DNA of 64,000 nt from Acrocarpospora pleiomorpha (GTDB lineage: Bacteria; Actinomycetota; Actinomycetes; Streptosporangiales; Streptosporangiaceae). The position numbers and the translations under genes are program-made. Shown in pieces: positions 47,218-56,172 of this stretch (the stretch's first letter is position 1; every line of letters begins with the position of its first letter). Where the stretch lies: positions 23,976 to 87,975 of the forward strand of contig NZ_BLAF01000018.1 of assembly GCF_009687885.1 (NCBI RefSeq), written 5' to 3'. The notes under the pieces are model-generated. The model was not told the DNA's origin and ran no database searches. It saw only the letters and a list, made by a program, of their open reading frames with translations.

Positions 47218-48108
47218 CTAATCCGAAATCAGTGCATGTACGGCGATGCCGGTCAGATCGGCGGAATCGGTCACCAGCTGCGCGGCGAGCGTGGCTGTGC
47301 GGCCGTCGGAGAGGGCTATCTCCACCACAGCCGCCCGGCCCTGCGCGACCAGCCTCACGGCAGCGTCTTCCAGGGCGAGCCGATCGAGGTAGCCCAAGTC
47401 CCGGGGCATGGAGACCTGTACGCCGCTCGCGGCTCTGGCCGAACCGCGGAGCCTCCTCAACAGGGCCCGCTCGCGTTCGGTGCTGAGTTCTAGCAGCCTC
47501 TGCTCTACGGCGTGGGCTGATCGCCGGGCTATGGCCATCATCTGCGCGTCCGCCCTCTCGCGCCAGGCGGCGATGCCCAGGACCCCTTCCACCCGCCCGC
47601 TGAGGGGATGGCACACCCGTACGCCCACGGCGGTGCCCCTGCGCAGCGGTTCCCAGAGGTGCTCGTTGCCCGAGACCTGGCATGTTCGCCGTTCCACCAG
47701 CGTGGAGCCGGCGGCGTTGGTGCCTACGTCCGACTCGGCGAAGCTGAAGCCGGGAGCGGCGAGGACGGCGTTCGATCCTCTGTACTTTGACGGGTCGCCC
47801 ACGACGCGCAGGAGCTGCACTCCGGACGCATCGCACAGGAACACGTCTGACGGACTGTCGTCAACGGTGGTCTGGAGCCGGTCGAGCACGGGCCGGGCCG
47901 CGCGTACCAGGGTGTTGTCGCAGTCCACGTCGTCGATCAGGCGCGGCTGGAAGATGCCAGAGGTCAGCCCGGCGTGCTGGCAACGCCGCCATGAGTTCAG
48001 GATCGGAGCACGTACTGCCTCTCCGGCGGGATGCCCGCTCAGGATCCGCTCCACGGTCTCGCCGGTGGGCCATCCCTGGTCATCCCAGATATCCGCGATC
48101 GCACTCAC
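47218..48108 (-). CDS. GAF-domain protein related to AcoR N-terminal region
   Basis: A 296-residue protein. The first 60 residues carry the AcoR-family signature (ILNSWRRCQHAGL), followed by a GAF domain (about 80-190, with GFSFAESDVGTNAAGSTL and GVRVCHPLSG). The remaining 100 residues have no AAA ATPase and only weak helical character, so the sigma-54 activation half of AcoR is absent, as expected in an organism without sigma-54. It may have a short C-terminal DNA-binding part that I cannot identify. Start is GTG at 48108 with GAGG 8 bases upstream. The 250-base upstream gap is AT-rich. Confidence 0.75.
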   Translation of the reverse strand: MSAIADIWDDQGWPTGETVERILSGHPAGEAVRAPILNSWRRCQHAGLTSGIFQPRLIDDVDCDNTLVRAARPVLDRLQTTVDDSPSDVFLCDASGVQLLRVVGDPSKYRGSNAVLAAPGFSFAESDVGTNAAGSTLVERRTCQVSGNEHLWEPLRRGTAVGVRVCHPLSGRVEGVLGIAAWRERADAQMMAIARRSAHAVEQRLLELSTERERALLRRLRGSARAASGVQVSMPRDLGYLDRLALEDAAVRLVAQGRAAVVEIALSDGRTATLAAQLVTDSADLTGIAVHALISD

Positions 48109-48328
48109 TCCACCGGCCTCTCGTTCTTTGACAACGCGACATGCAAACGTTTAATTCGACTATTTTAATCCACATCGAATTCGCATGCTATTGATAAATC
48201 AACAAAAATTGAGCAAACCGAAAATGTGGACATTTTACCTCGGAAAGTGCTGGAACAAGCTGTAACGGGCGACTGGCCGTACGGACGGGCCCGGACGGCG
48301 GTCCGGCCCTGTGTGATCGTCTACTTGT

Positions 48329-48359
48329 CTAATCTGGATTAGTTAAGCTAGATTAACTA
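48329..48359. promoter_or_regulatory. Twin palindromes over the marR promoter
   Basis: CTAATCTGGATTAG (48329-48342) and TAGTTAAGCTAGATTAACTA (48340-48359, 7-base arms) overlap. The second contains the -10-like TAGATT that ends 6 bases before the ATG. This is the position expected for MarR self-repression. Confidence 0.65.
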
Positions 48360-48360
48360 T

Positions 48361-48801
48361 ATGTCGAACAGCGACCCGCCAGAGCTTGCCCGCGATCTGC
48401 GCCTGGCCGTCGGCCGACTGGCTCGGCGGCTGCGGCGGATGTATGTCGACACCGGCCAGAGACTCAGCTTCCTCGAACTCGCCGTTCTGCACCGCCTCGA
48501 CGTGTCCGGGCCGACGTCCCCGGGAACCCTGGCCGGCGACGAAGGGGTCACCGGTGCCGCCGTCGCCGCGACGCTGACTCACCTGGAAAGCCAGCAACTG
48601 GTCAGCCGGTCGAGGGCGCCCGAGGACGGCCGACGGGTGGTCGTGACCATCACCGCCGTCGGCCAGCGCACACTGCGGCACCGCGAGGCCGCCAGCCTCG
48701 GCCGTATCGAGGAGGTGCTACGAGACCGGCTCGACGCCGCCGACCTCGCCCAACTCGCGGCAGCCGTACCCCTGCTAGAGAAGGTAGCGACCGAACTATG
48801 A
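48361..48801 (+). CDS. MarR-family transcriptional regulator
   Basis: A 146-residue winged-helix dimer. The DNA-reading helix lies in GTLAGDEGVTGAAVAATLTHLES, and the wing is RSRAPEDGRRVVVTIT with the DxRxxxV pattern. No conserved cysteine for oxidation sensing is seen. The ATG directly follows an operator-like palindrome and the mRNA is probably leaderless. It is coupled to the next gene by an ATGA overlap, so that gene is its most likely target. Confidence 0.92.
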   Translation: MSNSDPPELARDLRLAVGRLARRLRRMYVDTGQRLSFLELAVLHRLDVSGPTSPGTLAGDEGVTGAAVAATLTHLESQQLVSRSRAPEDGRRVVVTITAVGQRTLRHREAASLGRIEEVLRDRLDAADLAQLAAAVPLLEKVATEL

Positions 48802-49217
48802 TCACCTCTGCCTGGAGTCCGCTCGACCCCGACATCGAGGCCTTCATCGAGGACTACGACCGCCGCAACACCGAGCAGGGCGCCGAGGCCACGGCACTGT
48901 TCGCGCCGAACTTCCTGGCCCTGGACCCAGCCCACGCGATCGCCCTCACCCCAGCCATGCTGGCGGCCGCGCTACCGGCCCGCCGTAACATGTTCACCGC
49001 CGCCGGAGTCGGCTCCATCCACCGCACCGACGCCCGCCAACTGCGCCTCGACGACCAGCACACCCTGGTGACCATCGACTGGACCGCCGAACGCGCCAAC
49101 CAGGACCCTCTACGCCTCGAATCAACCTTCCTGGTACGCCGCGACTCGGACACCCTGCACATCGTCGTCTACCTCAACCACCACAACGTGACAGCCCTAC
49201 TCTCCGCCAGCACCTGA
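48798..49217 (+). CDS. NTF2-like small protein in a MarR operon
   Basis: A 139-residue protein that fits the DUF4440/SnoaL group of the NTF2-like fold: an N-terminal helix (DIEAFIEDYDRRNTEQGAEA), an aromatic loop, then a long curved sheet (LVTIDWTAERA, STFLVRRDSDTLHIVVYLNH). No catalytic residues are obvious. It starts inside the marR stop, so the two are co-regulated, which would fit a detoxification or ligand-sequestering role. Confidence 0.6.
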   Translation: MITSAWSPLDPDIEAFIEDYDRRNTEQGAEATALFAPNFLALDPAHAIALTPAMLAAALPARRNMFTAAGVGSIHRTDARQLRLDDQHTLVTIDWTAERANQDPLRLESTFLVRRDSDTLHIVVYLNHHNVTALLSAST

Positions 49218-49330
49218 CCCGGCTGACCTCGTCCGCCAAGAGAGGTTCACGTCGAAAATCCGGAATGGGCCGTAGATCCGTCCCCTCATGCCGTGTTTTC
49301 CGTGTACGCCGACCGGGCCCATCGCTTCGG

Positions 49331-51025
49331 CTAACGCGCTGGCGTCCACCTGGGGTCAGACTGACGGACCTGGGCGTCCGGTCTGTGTGTTGTCCGATGC
49401 CCGCGCGTTTCGCGGTGGTGTGTACCAGGTATCACGTCGATATTCAGATGCTGCTTGATGAGGTGTTTGAGCTCGGCGCCGTTGATCAGGGTGATCCTGT
49501 TGCGCTGAGCAAAATTCTCGCTGGCACGGCCGAACCACGACGTCGTCACGAGCACGCCGGTTGTGGCGTTGTGGTCGGCCATGACGCCGGTCAGAGCGTG
49601 CACGGCATCCAATCCAACGAGCCCCGCCCACCGCTTGGCCTGGATGAGGCAGACGCCGCCGAAAAAGAGGTTCTTGCTGGTCGCCACGGCATCCACGCCG
49701 CCGTCCTTCGAGGGGATGGTAGTCCAGGCTTCCGCGCCCATCGCGACGAAGAGTTCCCGTACGAGATGCTCGAACTCGGTAGGAGACAGTTTGAGCAGAT
49801 TGCGGCGGGAGTCCAGACCGGCAACGACATCCATGTCTTCGGAGAACCGGAAGCGGTTGAGATCGAATGTAATGAACGGCTCGATCGCTTCCAAGTCGTA
49901 CGGGTTGGGCGAGACAAGGGCGTTCAACCGCTTCAGGCACGCGATGGGGTCGACCGCAGACAGAACGAGTTCCTCGAATGAGGGCCGCTCGGCCTGCACG
50001 CTCAGCAGGTGGGGGCGGACGTTCTTACCAGTCGCCCGGTCGATGGTGCTGTGCCGTCCGTTGAAGACGATCGCTTCGACGATCTGCGCTGGCGTGGCCG
50101 TAAAGATCTCATGCAACGTCCGCAAGGTCACGCAGGCGAGGAGCTTGGCGTACCTCTGACGGATTTCCGTCTGCGGCCGGGGGACCGGATCGATGGCGTC
50201 GCGCTGTTTGACGTACTTGTATCCCCGCATCTGGGGGATCACATCCTGTCCAGGAAGCTCGAACTCGACGACGAGATCGTGATTTTCGGGTCGATAGGCC
50301 ACCTGGTAGAGGCGGGGGCACCCGTGTGGATACGTCGATCTCTCCAGTACCTTGCCGATGAACCACTCCACGGCCTCGGGCTGGCCGGCGACGAAATCAG
50401 CGCGAAGTTTGTCGAGTTGCGCGTTCTCTGCCGCCGCCCGGTCACGGAGGTCGCCCATGCGACGATCATGGGCGACCTGGGCATCGCTGAGCCTGGAAAC
50501 GCGCTGTGCCTCTCGTTGCCGATAGGCCGCCATCGCGGCGTCGAAGCTGTCCCGGGCTAGCACACTGTCGCGTTCGTACCGTGCCTTGCCGCCCAGGAGC
50601 TTGCTGAAACCGGTGGGCGGCGACGGAGCGAACGACGCCCAATCGGGGGCTAACTCTGGAACGCCGAGGCGTCCGGGGCTGAATGGCTGAAGCGGCGGGA
50701 TAACCCTCATCTGTTCGAAGGCGAGAGGGTACACGCCGAGAGCTACGGCCAGGACCCCATCCAGTTCCTCGATTCGCTTCACGACCTCGGCGGTCCTGTT
50801 ATCGGTTGTGGCTTGCTGCTGTTCGAGATGCTGCTGCTGGAGCACGCGCTGCTGTTCCTTGGCGAGTTTGGCCGCCTCGCGCGCGCGTCTCTCAGCTTCT
50901 CTTCGCTGCGCCGCCTGGTACCGCTCCCAATCGCTCCGGCTACCCGCCACCTGATCGGCCTCCGTTCGTCTAGGCGAGGCAGATCCGGCATTCCCCTGTA
51001 CGCCCCCCGATGGCCGGAGCCTCAT
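49331..51025 (-). CDS. Mrr-like restriction endonuclease with coiled-coil N-terminus
   Basis: A 564-residue protein. An arginine/glutamine-rich coiled coil covers about 25-90 (RREAERRAREAAKLAKEQQ). A second helical segment lies near 175-215, followed by a central domain of about 200 residues of unknown type. The C-terminal Mrr_cat domain (about 415-525) has EFEHLVRELFVAMGAEAW, then the nuclease site D in KDGGVDAV and QAK in CLIQAKRW. Similar proteins cut modified or foreign DNA without a methylase partner. No methyltransferase or ATPase is adjacent. ATG at 51025 has no ribosome site; TAATCT lies 14 bases upstream. Confidence 0.82.
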   Translation of the reverse strand: MRLRPSGGVQGNAGSASPRRTEADQVAGSRSDWERYQAAQRREAERRAREAAKLAKEQQRVLQQQHLEQQQATTDNRTAEVVKRIEELDGVLAVALGVYPLAFEQMRVIPPLQPFSPGRLGVPELAPDWASFAPSPPTGFSKLLGGKARYERDSVLARDSFDAAMAAYRQREAQRVSRLSDAQVAHDRRMGDLRDRAAAENAQLDKLRADFVAGQPEAVEWFIGKVLERSTYPHGCPRLYQVAYRPENHDLVVEFELPGQDVIPQMRGYKYVKQRDAIDPVPRPQTEIRQRYAKLLACVTLRTLHEIFTATPAQIVEAIVFNGRHSTIDRATGKNVRPHLLSVQAERPSFEELVLSAVDPIACLKRLNALVSPNPYDLEAIEPFITFDLNRFRFSEDMDVVAGLDSRRNLLKLSPTEFEHLVRELFVAMGAEAWTTIPSKDGGVDAVATSKNLFFGGVCLIQAKRWAGLVGLDAVHALTGVMADHNATTGVLVTTSWFGRASENFAQRNRITLINGAELKHLIKQHLNIDVIPGTHHRETRGHRTTHRPDAQVRQSDPRWTPAR

Positions 51026-51245
51026 ATGACGTCCAGTCAAGATTAAGTCAACAGAGAGTGTCCGTCACGATGCCTCGCGGGTTCGAAGGCGATGCCATCT
51101 CTCTTCCCAGTTGCGCTGCGCGAGGACCCGAATCGCTGGTCAGCGGGCTCGTATTGCTCGTATGCATGGAGAAGATCCTTTTGGTTGAGCCTCATCACCG
51201 TTGCGCAGCATCGAATGGGGCTGGAAGTCGTAGGATCTCTTGCCT

Positions 51246-51956
51246 ATGGATACCCCCGCTCTCCTCAATCAGGTTCGCGAGTTACGCGGGCAGGGCAAGT
51301 CGCCCAAGCAGATCGCGCGAGCCCTCGGCATCTCTCCCTCCGCGGTTACGCCGCTGATCCGCGCCGTCGCAGCCGAGCGACTGGTGGGCGAGCCCGAACT
51401 TGTCGGTTGCTGGGTCAACGCCGGATGGAGTGTGGGGCTCACAGTGGATCCAGCCCGGGGCTGGGTCGATGAGGCGCCCGAAGAGGAGCGGACGGCGGGG
51501 AAGGCCAGCGTGCTGGTCGCTCGCAAGCAGGGCTGGGACAAGCTGACTGTCGTTGGCTACCTGGTCGACGTGTACTGTCTGGGCGTCAAGAACGCCCGCC
51601 CGCCCGAGGTGGAAGACGAAATGAGCATGCGGGAATTCCGGGAGCGCTATTTCTCGGCGTACCCGTCGGGATATCAAGAGGTGCCGCTCGACCTTGCTCA
51701 GCATCTCGTTCTCGGTGCCGTTGACTACGCGCGGAGCCTGGGGTTCGAGCCACACGAAGACTTCGCCGCTGCTGCCGGTCATCTGGGGGAGTGGACAGGC
51801 CCGGCGGCCATCACCTTCGGCCAGGAGGGTAAGCCGTTCTATCTGTCCGGTCCGTACGACAAGCCGCGGCAGGTCATCAAGACCCTGCAGCGTACGGTGG
51901 GGGACGGCAACTACGACTACATCCTCGCGATGCCAGAGTTCGATTACATCGCGTGA
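51246..51956 (+). CDS. Helix-turn-helix protein of unknown function
   Basis: A 236-residue protein. Residues 5-50 form a small HTH (LRGQGKSPKQIARALGISPS). The rest is an alpha/beta region with KASVLVARKQGWDKLTVVGYLVD, a conserved aromatic-acidic segment (REFRERYFSAYPSGYQEVP) and GPAAITFGQEGKPFYLSGPY near the end. I have seen this architecture in actinobacteria only as hypothetical protein. The ATG at 51246 lies 9 bases after TAGGAT. It is divergent from the Mrr-like gene, with 220 bases between them. Confidence 0.68.
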   Translation: MDTPALLNQVRELRGQGKSPKQIARALGISPSAVTPLIRAVAAERLVGEPELVGCWVNAGWSVGLTVDPARGWVDEAPEEERTAGKASVLVARKQGWDKLTVVGYLVDVYCLGVKNARPPEVEDEMSMREFRERYFSAYPSGYQEVPLDLAQHLVLGAVDYARSLGFEPHEDFAAAAGHLGEWTGPAAITFGQEGKPFYLSGPYDKPRQVIKTLQRTVGDGNYDYILAMPEFDYIA

Positions 51957-52032
51957 CGCGGCCGGCGGCGAAATCCAATCGCGCCGGCGTCTCCATTCGG
52001 GTTACCGTCGAGGTCGACTTCGGGAGGTAGCC

Positions 52033-52059
52033 ATGTACTACGACGAGATGTCCTTTTGA
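52033..52059 (+). other. Eight-codon ORF with a strong ribosome site
   Basis: GGGAGG ends 5 bases before an ATG that reads MYYDEMSF and stops at TGA 52057-52059. It is too short to be more than a leader peptide or the first codons of a gene lost by deletion. Confidence 0.25.
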
Positions 52060-52089
52060 GCCGATCAGCAAGCGCCGCCGGGGGTTCGG

Positions 52090-52929
52090 TCACCCCATCG
52101 TTGACCGCGTGCGGGCGAATTCCTCGATGGTGTAAGGGGCGCGCCCGGTCGTCCGGGCAACCGTGTCAGTGACGGGGATGCGGAGCCGTCCGCTGGCCAC
52201 GTCGGACAGCGCCTCGGCCAGGAAGAGGCCGTAATCCCGGGAGAAACCCTTCGAGATCATCAGGTCGATGAACTCTGCCGGCTCGACGGGGGTGTAGCGG
52301 ACCGGTCTGCCCAGGCCCTGAGTGAGGGCGCGGGCGACATCGTGATGCGAAAGCTGTTCGGGCCCGGTGATGGGAAGCACGCCCGACGGGCCGCCGCGCC
52401 GCAGGGCCGCCACGGCGACCGCGGCGACGTCCCGTGCGTCCACGAAGGGGATACGCCCGTCGCCGGCCGGGAGTCTGATCTCGCCCGCGTCGGTCATCGC
52501 GGCGAAGGACCCGGCGGTGAAGTTGTCCATGAACCAGGTGGGGCGCAGGATCGCCGAGGTGACGGGAAGGCTCTCCAGGGCCAGTTCCGCCGCCCGTGAC
52601 GGGTCGGTGTCGGGGGCGTTCTCGGCATCGAGGGTGGAAAGCAGGACGATCGTGTCGACTCCCGCTGCCGCGATGGTCTCCAGCAGTCGCGGAGCTTTCT
52701 CCGGCGCGCCGGGATGACTGTAGGGAATCACGAAATAAGCGGCGTCACTGCCGGAGGACGCGAGCGTCCAGGTGTCTTCGTCGTCCCACTCGAAGCGAAC
52801 CCATTCGCCGTGTCCGGAAGGGCTTCTCCCGGCCGTTCTCACCCGCCATCCCATAGTGGCTGCCTGCCGGGTGACATGGCGGCCGGTCTTGCCGGTCGCA
52901 CCGAACACGGTGACCGTGTAGGGGGTCAT
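52090..52929 (-). CDS. NmrA-like NAD(P)-binding protein
   Basis: A 279-residue atypical SDR. The dinucleotide loop is VFGATGKTGRHV (about 8-19), and the family features LLSTLDAENA, ILRPTWFMDNFT and PFVDARDVAAVAVAAL follow. NmrA-type proteins are NADP-sensing regulators or quinone/isoflavone-type reductases; the active-site tyrosine is not obvious. A TACCTT box 7 bases before the ATG suggests a leaderless mRNA. It is divergent from an SDR gene. Confidence 0.85.
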   Translation of the reverse strand: MTPYTVTVFGATGKTGRHVTRQAATMGWRVRTAGRSPSGHGEWVRFEWDDEDTWTLASSGSDAAYFVIPYSHPGAPEKAPRLLETIAAAGVDTIVLLSTLDAENAPDTDPSRAAELALESLPVTSAILRPTWFMDNFTAGSFAAMTDAGEIRLPAGDGRIPFVDARDVAAVAVAALRRGGPSGVLPITGPEQLSHHDVARALTQGLGRPVRYTPVEPAEFIDLMISKGFSRDYGLFLAEALSDVASGRLRIPVTDTVARTTGRAPYTIEEFARTRSTMG

Positions 52930-52936
52930 GCGCCCG

Positions 52937-52942
52937 AAGGTA
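52937..52942 (-). promoter_or_regulatory. -10 box of a leaderless transcript (NmrA-like gene)
   Basis: TACCTT on the minus strand is 7 bases upstream of the ATG at 52929, with no ribosome-binding sequence. Confidence 0.4.
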
Positions 52943-53024
52943 GTCGATAGCGACCCGAGTACAAGTCTCTGGAGACGGTCGGCCGACGCGGGTCCAGACA
53001 AACCGCCTTGGGTAAGGGGAGACG

Positions 53025-53762
53025 ATGACAGGTGTCGCGGTGGTGACCGGCGCGGGTTCCGGGATCGGCAGGGTGGTGAGCAGAGCGCTCCTGGAAGCCG
53101 GATATCGGGTGGCGCTCACCGGCCGGCGGGCGGAACCGCTGCGCGAAAGCGCCGCAGACCACCCCGGCGCCCTGGTCGTGCCCGCGGACGTGACCGACCC
53201 GGACTCGGTGGCCGCGCTCTTCAACCGAGTACGGGAGCACTGGGGCCGGGTGGACCTGCTGTTCAACAACGCGGGCGCCTTCGGCCCCCGTGGCGCCGTC
53301 GACGAGATCTCGGTGGCCGACTGGCGTCACGTCGTGGACACGAATCTGACCGGCGCGTTCCTGTGCGCCCACCACGCGTTCGCGATGATGAAACAGCAGC
53401 GACCCCAGGGCGGGCGCATCATCAACAACGGCTCCATCTCCGCCCACACGCCCCGCCCCCGCAGCGTGGCGTACACCGCCGCCAAACACGCCGTCACCGG
53501 CCTGACGAAGTCGATCGCGCTCGACGGCCGGCCGTACCGGATCGCCTGCGGGCAGATCGACATCGGCAACGCGGCCACCGAGATGACCGCGGACCTGGAA
53601 CGAGGAGCGGCCCAGACCGGCCACGCGCCTCCGCCAGAGCCGACGTTCGACCCGGCGCACGTCGCGGACGCGGTGCTCCTCATGGCGAATCTTCCGCTGG
53701 ACGCCAACGTGCTGCTCCTGACCATCACGGCGACGACGATGCCATTCGTCGGCCGCGGCTGA
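53025..53762 (+). CDS. Short-chain dehydrogenase/reductase
   Basis: A 245-residue classical SDR. The cofactor loop is TGAGSGIG (8-15), the structural motif NNAG is near 83, and the catalytic Ser-Tyr-Lys triad lies in NNGSISAH and YTAAKHA (about 149-153). ATG at 53025 has GGGGAG upstream. The substrate is not known; the luciferase-like gene follows 156 bases downstream. Confidence 0.9.
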   Translation: MTGVAVVTGAGSGIGRVVSRALLEAGYRVALTGRRAEPLRESAADHPGALVVPADVTDPDSVAALFNRVREHWGRVDLLFNNAGAFGPRGAVDEISVADWRHVVDTNLTGAFLCAHHAFAMMKQQRPQGGRIINNGSISAHTPRPRSVAYTAAKHAVTGLTKSIALDGRPYRIACGQIDIGNAATEMTADLERGAAQTGHAPPPEPTFDPAHVADAVLLMANLPLDANVLLLTITATTMPFVGRG

Positions 53763-53918
53763 GGCCACCTCGAGAGGCGTCACGGGACCGGACGCGCGAC
53801 TGCTGGGCCGCATCACTGCGGACGGACTGGGCACGATTACTACGGAAGCACCGGCACCGCCGGTGGGAGGGGGGACCCCGCGGGCGAGCCGGAGTACACG
53901 ATCGGCTAGGGGGGAGAC

Positions 53919-54794
53919 ATGAACGTCGGTCTTGGCCTGCCCATCAGCCATCCCGCGAGCCTGTTGGAGTGGGCGCGGCGCGCGGAGGAGGGGCCGTTCA
54001 GCACCCTCGCCCTGCTGGATCGCCTCGTCTACTACAATCCCGAGCCCCTGGTGGCACTGGCCATGCTCGCCGGGGCCACTTCCCGGATCCGGGTACAGAC
54101 CGAGGTGCTGCTCGCGCCGCTGCGCGATCCCGTGCTGTTGGCCGAACAGACCGCGACGCTGGACCGCATGTCAGGGGGCCGGTTCACGCTGGGCGTCGGG
54201 CTGGGGTCGCGGCGGGATGACTACGAGGCGGCAGGCGTGGACGTCCACACGCGCGGGGCGCGCATGGACGAGACGATGGCGGTGCTGCGCCGAGTGTGGT
54301 CCGGCGAGCCGTACGGGAAGGGGATCGGCCCGATCGGGCCCAGGCCCGCCCGCGCGGGCGGGCCGGAAGTGCTCATCGGTGCCTTCAGCCCGGCGGGGAT
54401 CCGGCGCGTCGCCCGCTTCGGCGACGGCTTCGTGTGCTCGGCACACACGGCCGACCCCGACCGGTTGTTCCGCGCCACGGAGAAGGCATGGGAGGCCGAA
54501 GGCCGCGCCGGCCGCCCTCGGCTGGTCGCCCAGTTCAACGCCGTCCTGGGACCGGACTACGTGATCAAGGAGGCGCGCGACCGGCTGTATGACTACTACA
54601 GCGGACCTCACTACATGAACCTGCCCGCCGGGCTCGCCGAAGGCGCGGTGGACAGCATGCTCACCACCTCCGGCCAGATCCGCGACACGCTCGCCGACAT
54701 GGGCGACATCGGCGCCGACGAGGTCGTGTTCTACTGCTGGGCCGAAGACGTGGCCCAGGTGGATCTCTTCGCCGAGGCGCTGACCAGTCCTTGA
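53919..54794 (+). CDS. Luciferase-like flavin (or F420) monooxygenase
   Basis: A 291-residue TIM-barrel oxidoreductase of the LLM family. Conserved pieces are NVGLGLPISHPA at the start, TSRIRVQTEVLLAPLRDPVLLAEQ, TLDRMSGGRFTLGVGLGSRRDDYEA and ADEVVFYCWAEDVAQVDLFA at the end. Whether the cofactor is FMN or F420 cannot be read from sequence. ATG at 53919 has GGGGGGAG 3 bases upstream. Confidence 0.88.
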   Translation: MNVGLGLPISHPASLLEWARRAEEGPFSTLALLDRLVYYNPEPLVALAMLAGATSRIRVQTEVLLAPLRDPVLLAEQTATLDRMSGGRFTLGVGLGSRRDDYEAAGVDVHTRGARMDETMAVLRRVWSGEPYGKGIGPIGPRPARAGGPEVLIGAFSPAGIRRVARFGDGFVCSAHTADPDRLFRATEKAWEAEGRAGRPRLVAQFNAVLGPDYVIKEARDRLYDYYSGPHYMNLPAGLAEGAVDSMLTTSGQIRDTLADMGDIGADEVVFYCWAEDVAQVDLFAEALTSP

Positions 54795-54938
54795 GGCCGC
54801 AACCGGCGCGGTCTGCCAGTGGACGAGCTGCGACAGTCCGCCAACAGGACACCGACTGTTCACGCCGGTGGGTGACGGGGCTTCGCTTGACTGATCTACC
54901 TTCCGGCTGATGACTGAGATCGTCAACTGGAGGCAACG

Positions 54939-56108
54939 GTGGATCGTCGGAGCGTCTTACGTGCGGCTGTCGTCGGAGTGGGAGGGGTGGCGTTCTCGGG
55001 AGCGCTGTGGGGCGAGGCGTTCGGCGCCGTCGCCCAACCAGGGCCGAGCCCCTACGGCGACCTGCTGGCCGCCGACGCCAACGGCATTCAGCTCGCGGCA
55101 GGGTTCACCAGCAGGGTGATCGCCCGCTCGGGGCGGCGGGTGGCCGGCTACACGTGGCACTGGGCGCCGGACGGCGGGGCGTGCTTCCCCGACGGAGCCG
55201 GCTGGATCTATGTCTCCAACTCCGAGATCCCGCTGATCGGCGGGGCGTCGGCGGTGCGCTTCGCCGCGGACGGTTCCATCGTGTCGGCGTACCGGATCCT
55301 GTCCGGTACGAACGTCAACTGCGCGGGCGGCGCCACCCCTTGGGGCACCTGGCTGTCCTGTGAGGAGATCGCCATCGGACGGGTCTTCGAGACCTGGCCA
55401 GGCGGCGGCCGGGCCGGCGAGGAGCGCACCCGGATGGGACGCTTCAAGCACGAGGCGGCCGCCTGCGACCCGGTGCGGCAGGTGGTCTACCTCACCGAGG
55501 ACGAGGAGGACGGGTGCTTCTACCGGTTCGTCCCCGACACCTGGGCCGACCTCCGCTTCGGCCAGGTCCAGGTGCTCTGCGCCCCCGCCGGCCAGGTCAC
55601 CGGGCCGGTGACCTGGCAGGACATCCCCGATCGTGATGGTTTCCCGACGGCCACCCGCCGCCAGGTCGGCGCCGCCCAGCATTTCAACGGCGGTGAGGGA
55701 TGCTGGTACGACAACGGTGTCTGCTATTTCACCACCAAGGGCGACAACCGGGTCTGGGCCTACGACGCCGTCAACTCCACCCTCGACCTGGCCTACGACG
55801 ACTCGCTGGTGACCGGCGGCGCCGCCCCCCTGACCGGAGTGGACAACATCACTGGCGCGCCCAACAGCCGCGACCTGTTCGTCGCCGAGGACGGGGGCAA
55901 CATGGAGATCAACGTCATCACCCCGGAGGGCGTCGTGGCGCCGTTCCTGCGGATCCTCGGCCAGTCCTCGTCGGAGATCACCGGGCCCGCCTTCTCTCCT
56001 GACGGCTCGCGGCTGTACTTCTCCTCCCAGCGCGGCACGTCCGGCTCCTCCACCGGCAGCGGCGGCATCACGTACGAGGTGACCGGGCCGTTCCGAGCCC
56101 AGACCTGA
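54939..56108 (+). CDS. phoX: PhoX-type alkaline phosphatase
   Basis: A 389-residue exported phosphatase of the PhoX (DUF839) family, which uses Fe3+ and Ca2+. A Tat signal lies at 1-30 (DRRSVLRAAVVGVGGVAF). Metal-site pieces are WLSCEEI (the Cys-Glu-Glu set), YLTEDEEDGCFYRF and NPxDL-like FVAEDGGNMEIN. GTG at 54939 is chosen because GGAGG is 5 bases upstream. It is followed by phoD, also Tat-exported. Only a half PHO box (GTTCACG at 54858) precedes it. Confidence 0.88.
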   Translation: MDRRSVLRAAVVGVGGVAFSGALWGEAFGAVAQPGPSPYGDLLAADANGIQLAAGFTSRVIARSGRRVAGYTWHWAPDGGACFPDGAGWIYVSNSEIPLIGGASAVRFAADGSIVSAYRILSGTNVNCAGGATPWGTWLSCEEIAIGRVFETWPGGGRAGEERTRMGRFKHEAAACDPVRQVVYLTEDEEDGCFYRFVPDTWADLRFGQVQVLCAPAGQVTGPVTWQDIPDRDGFPTATRRQVGAAQHFNGGEGCWYDNGVCYFTTKGDNRVWAYDAVNSTLDLAYDDSLVTGGAAPLTGVDNITGAPNSRDLFVAEDGGNMEINVITPEGVVAPFLRILGQSSSEITGPAFSPDGSRLYFSSQRGTSGSSTGSGGITYEVTGPFRAQT

Positions 56109-56172
56109 GCCGTTCATTTCGGTGCAATGCCGGAGATTCCGGGCGGTCGGCGAGGGGAGATGTCATACAGCC

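Noticed and set aside
54858..54864. PHO box before phoX
   Set aside because: Only one GTTCACG half is present; the 11-base-spaced second unit does not match.
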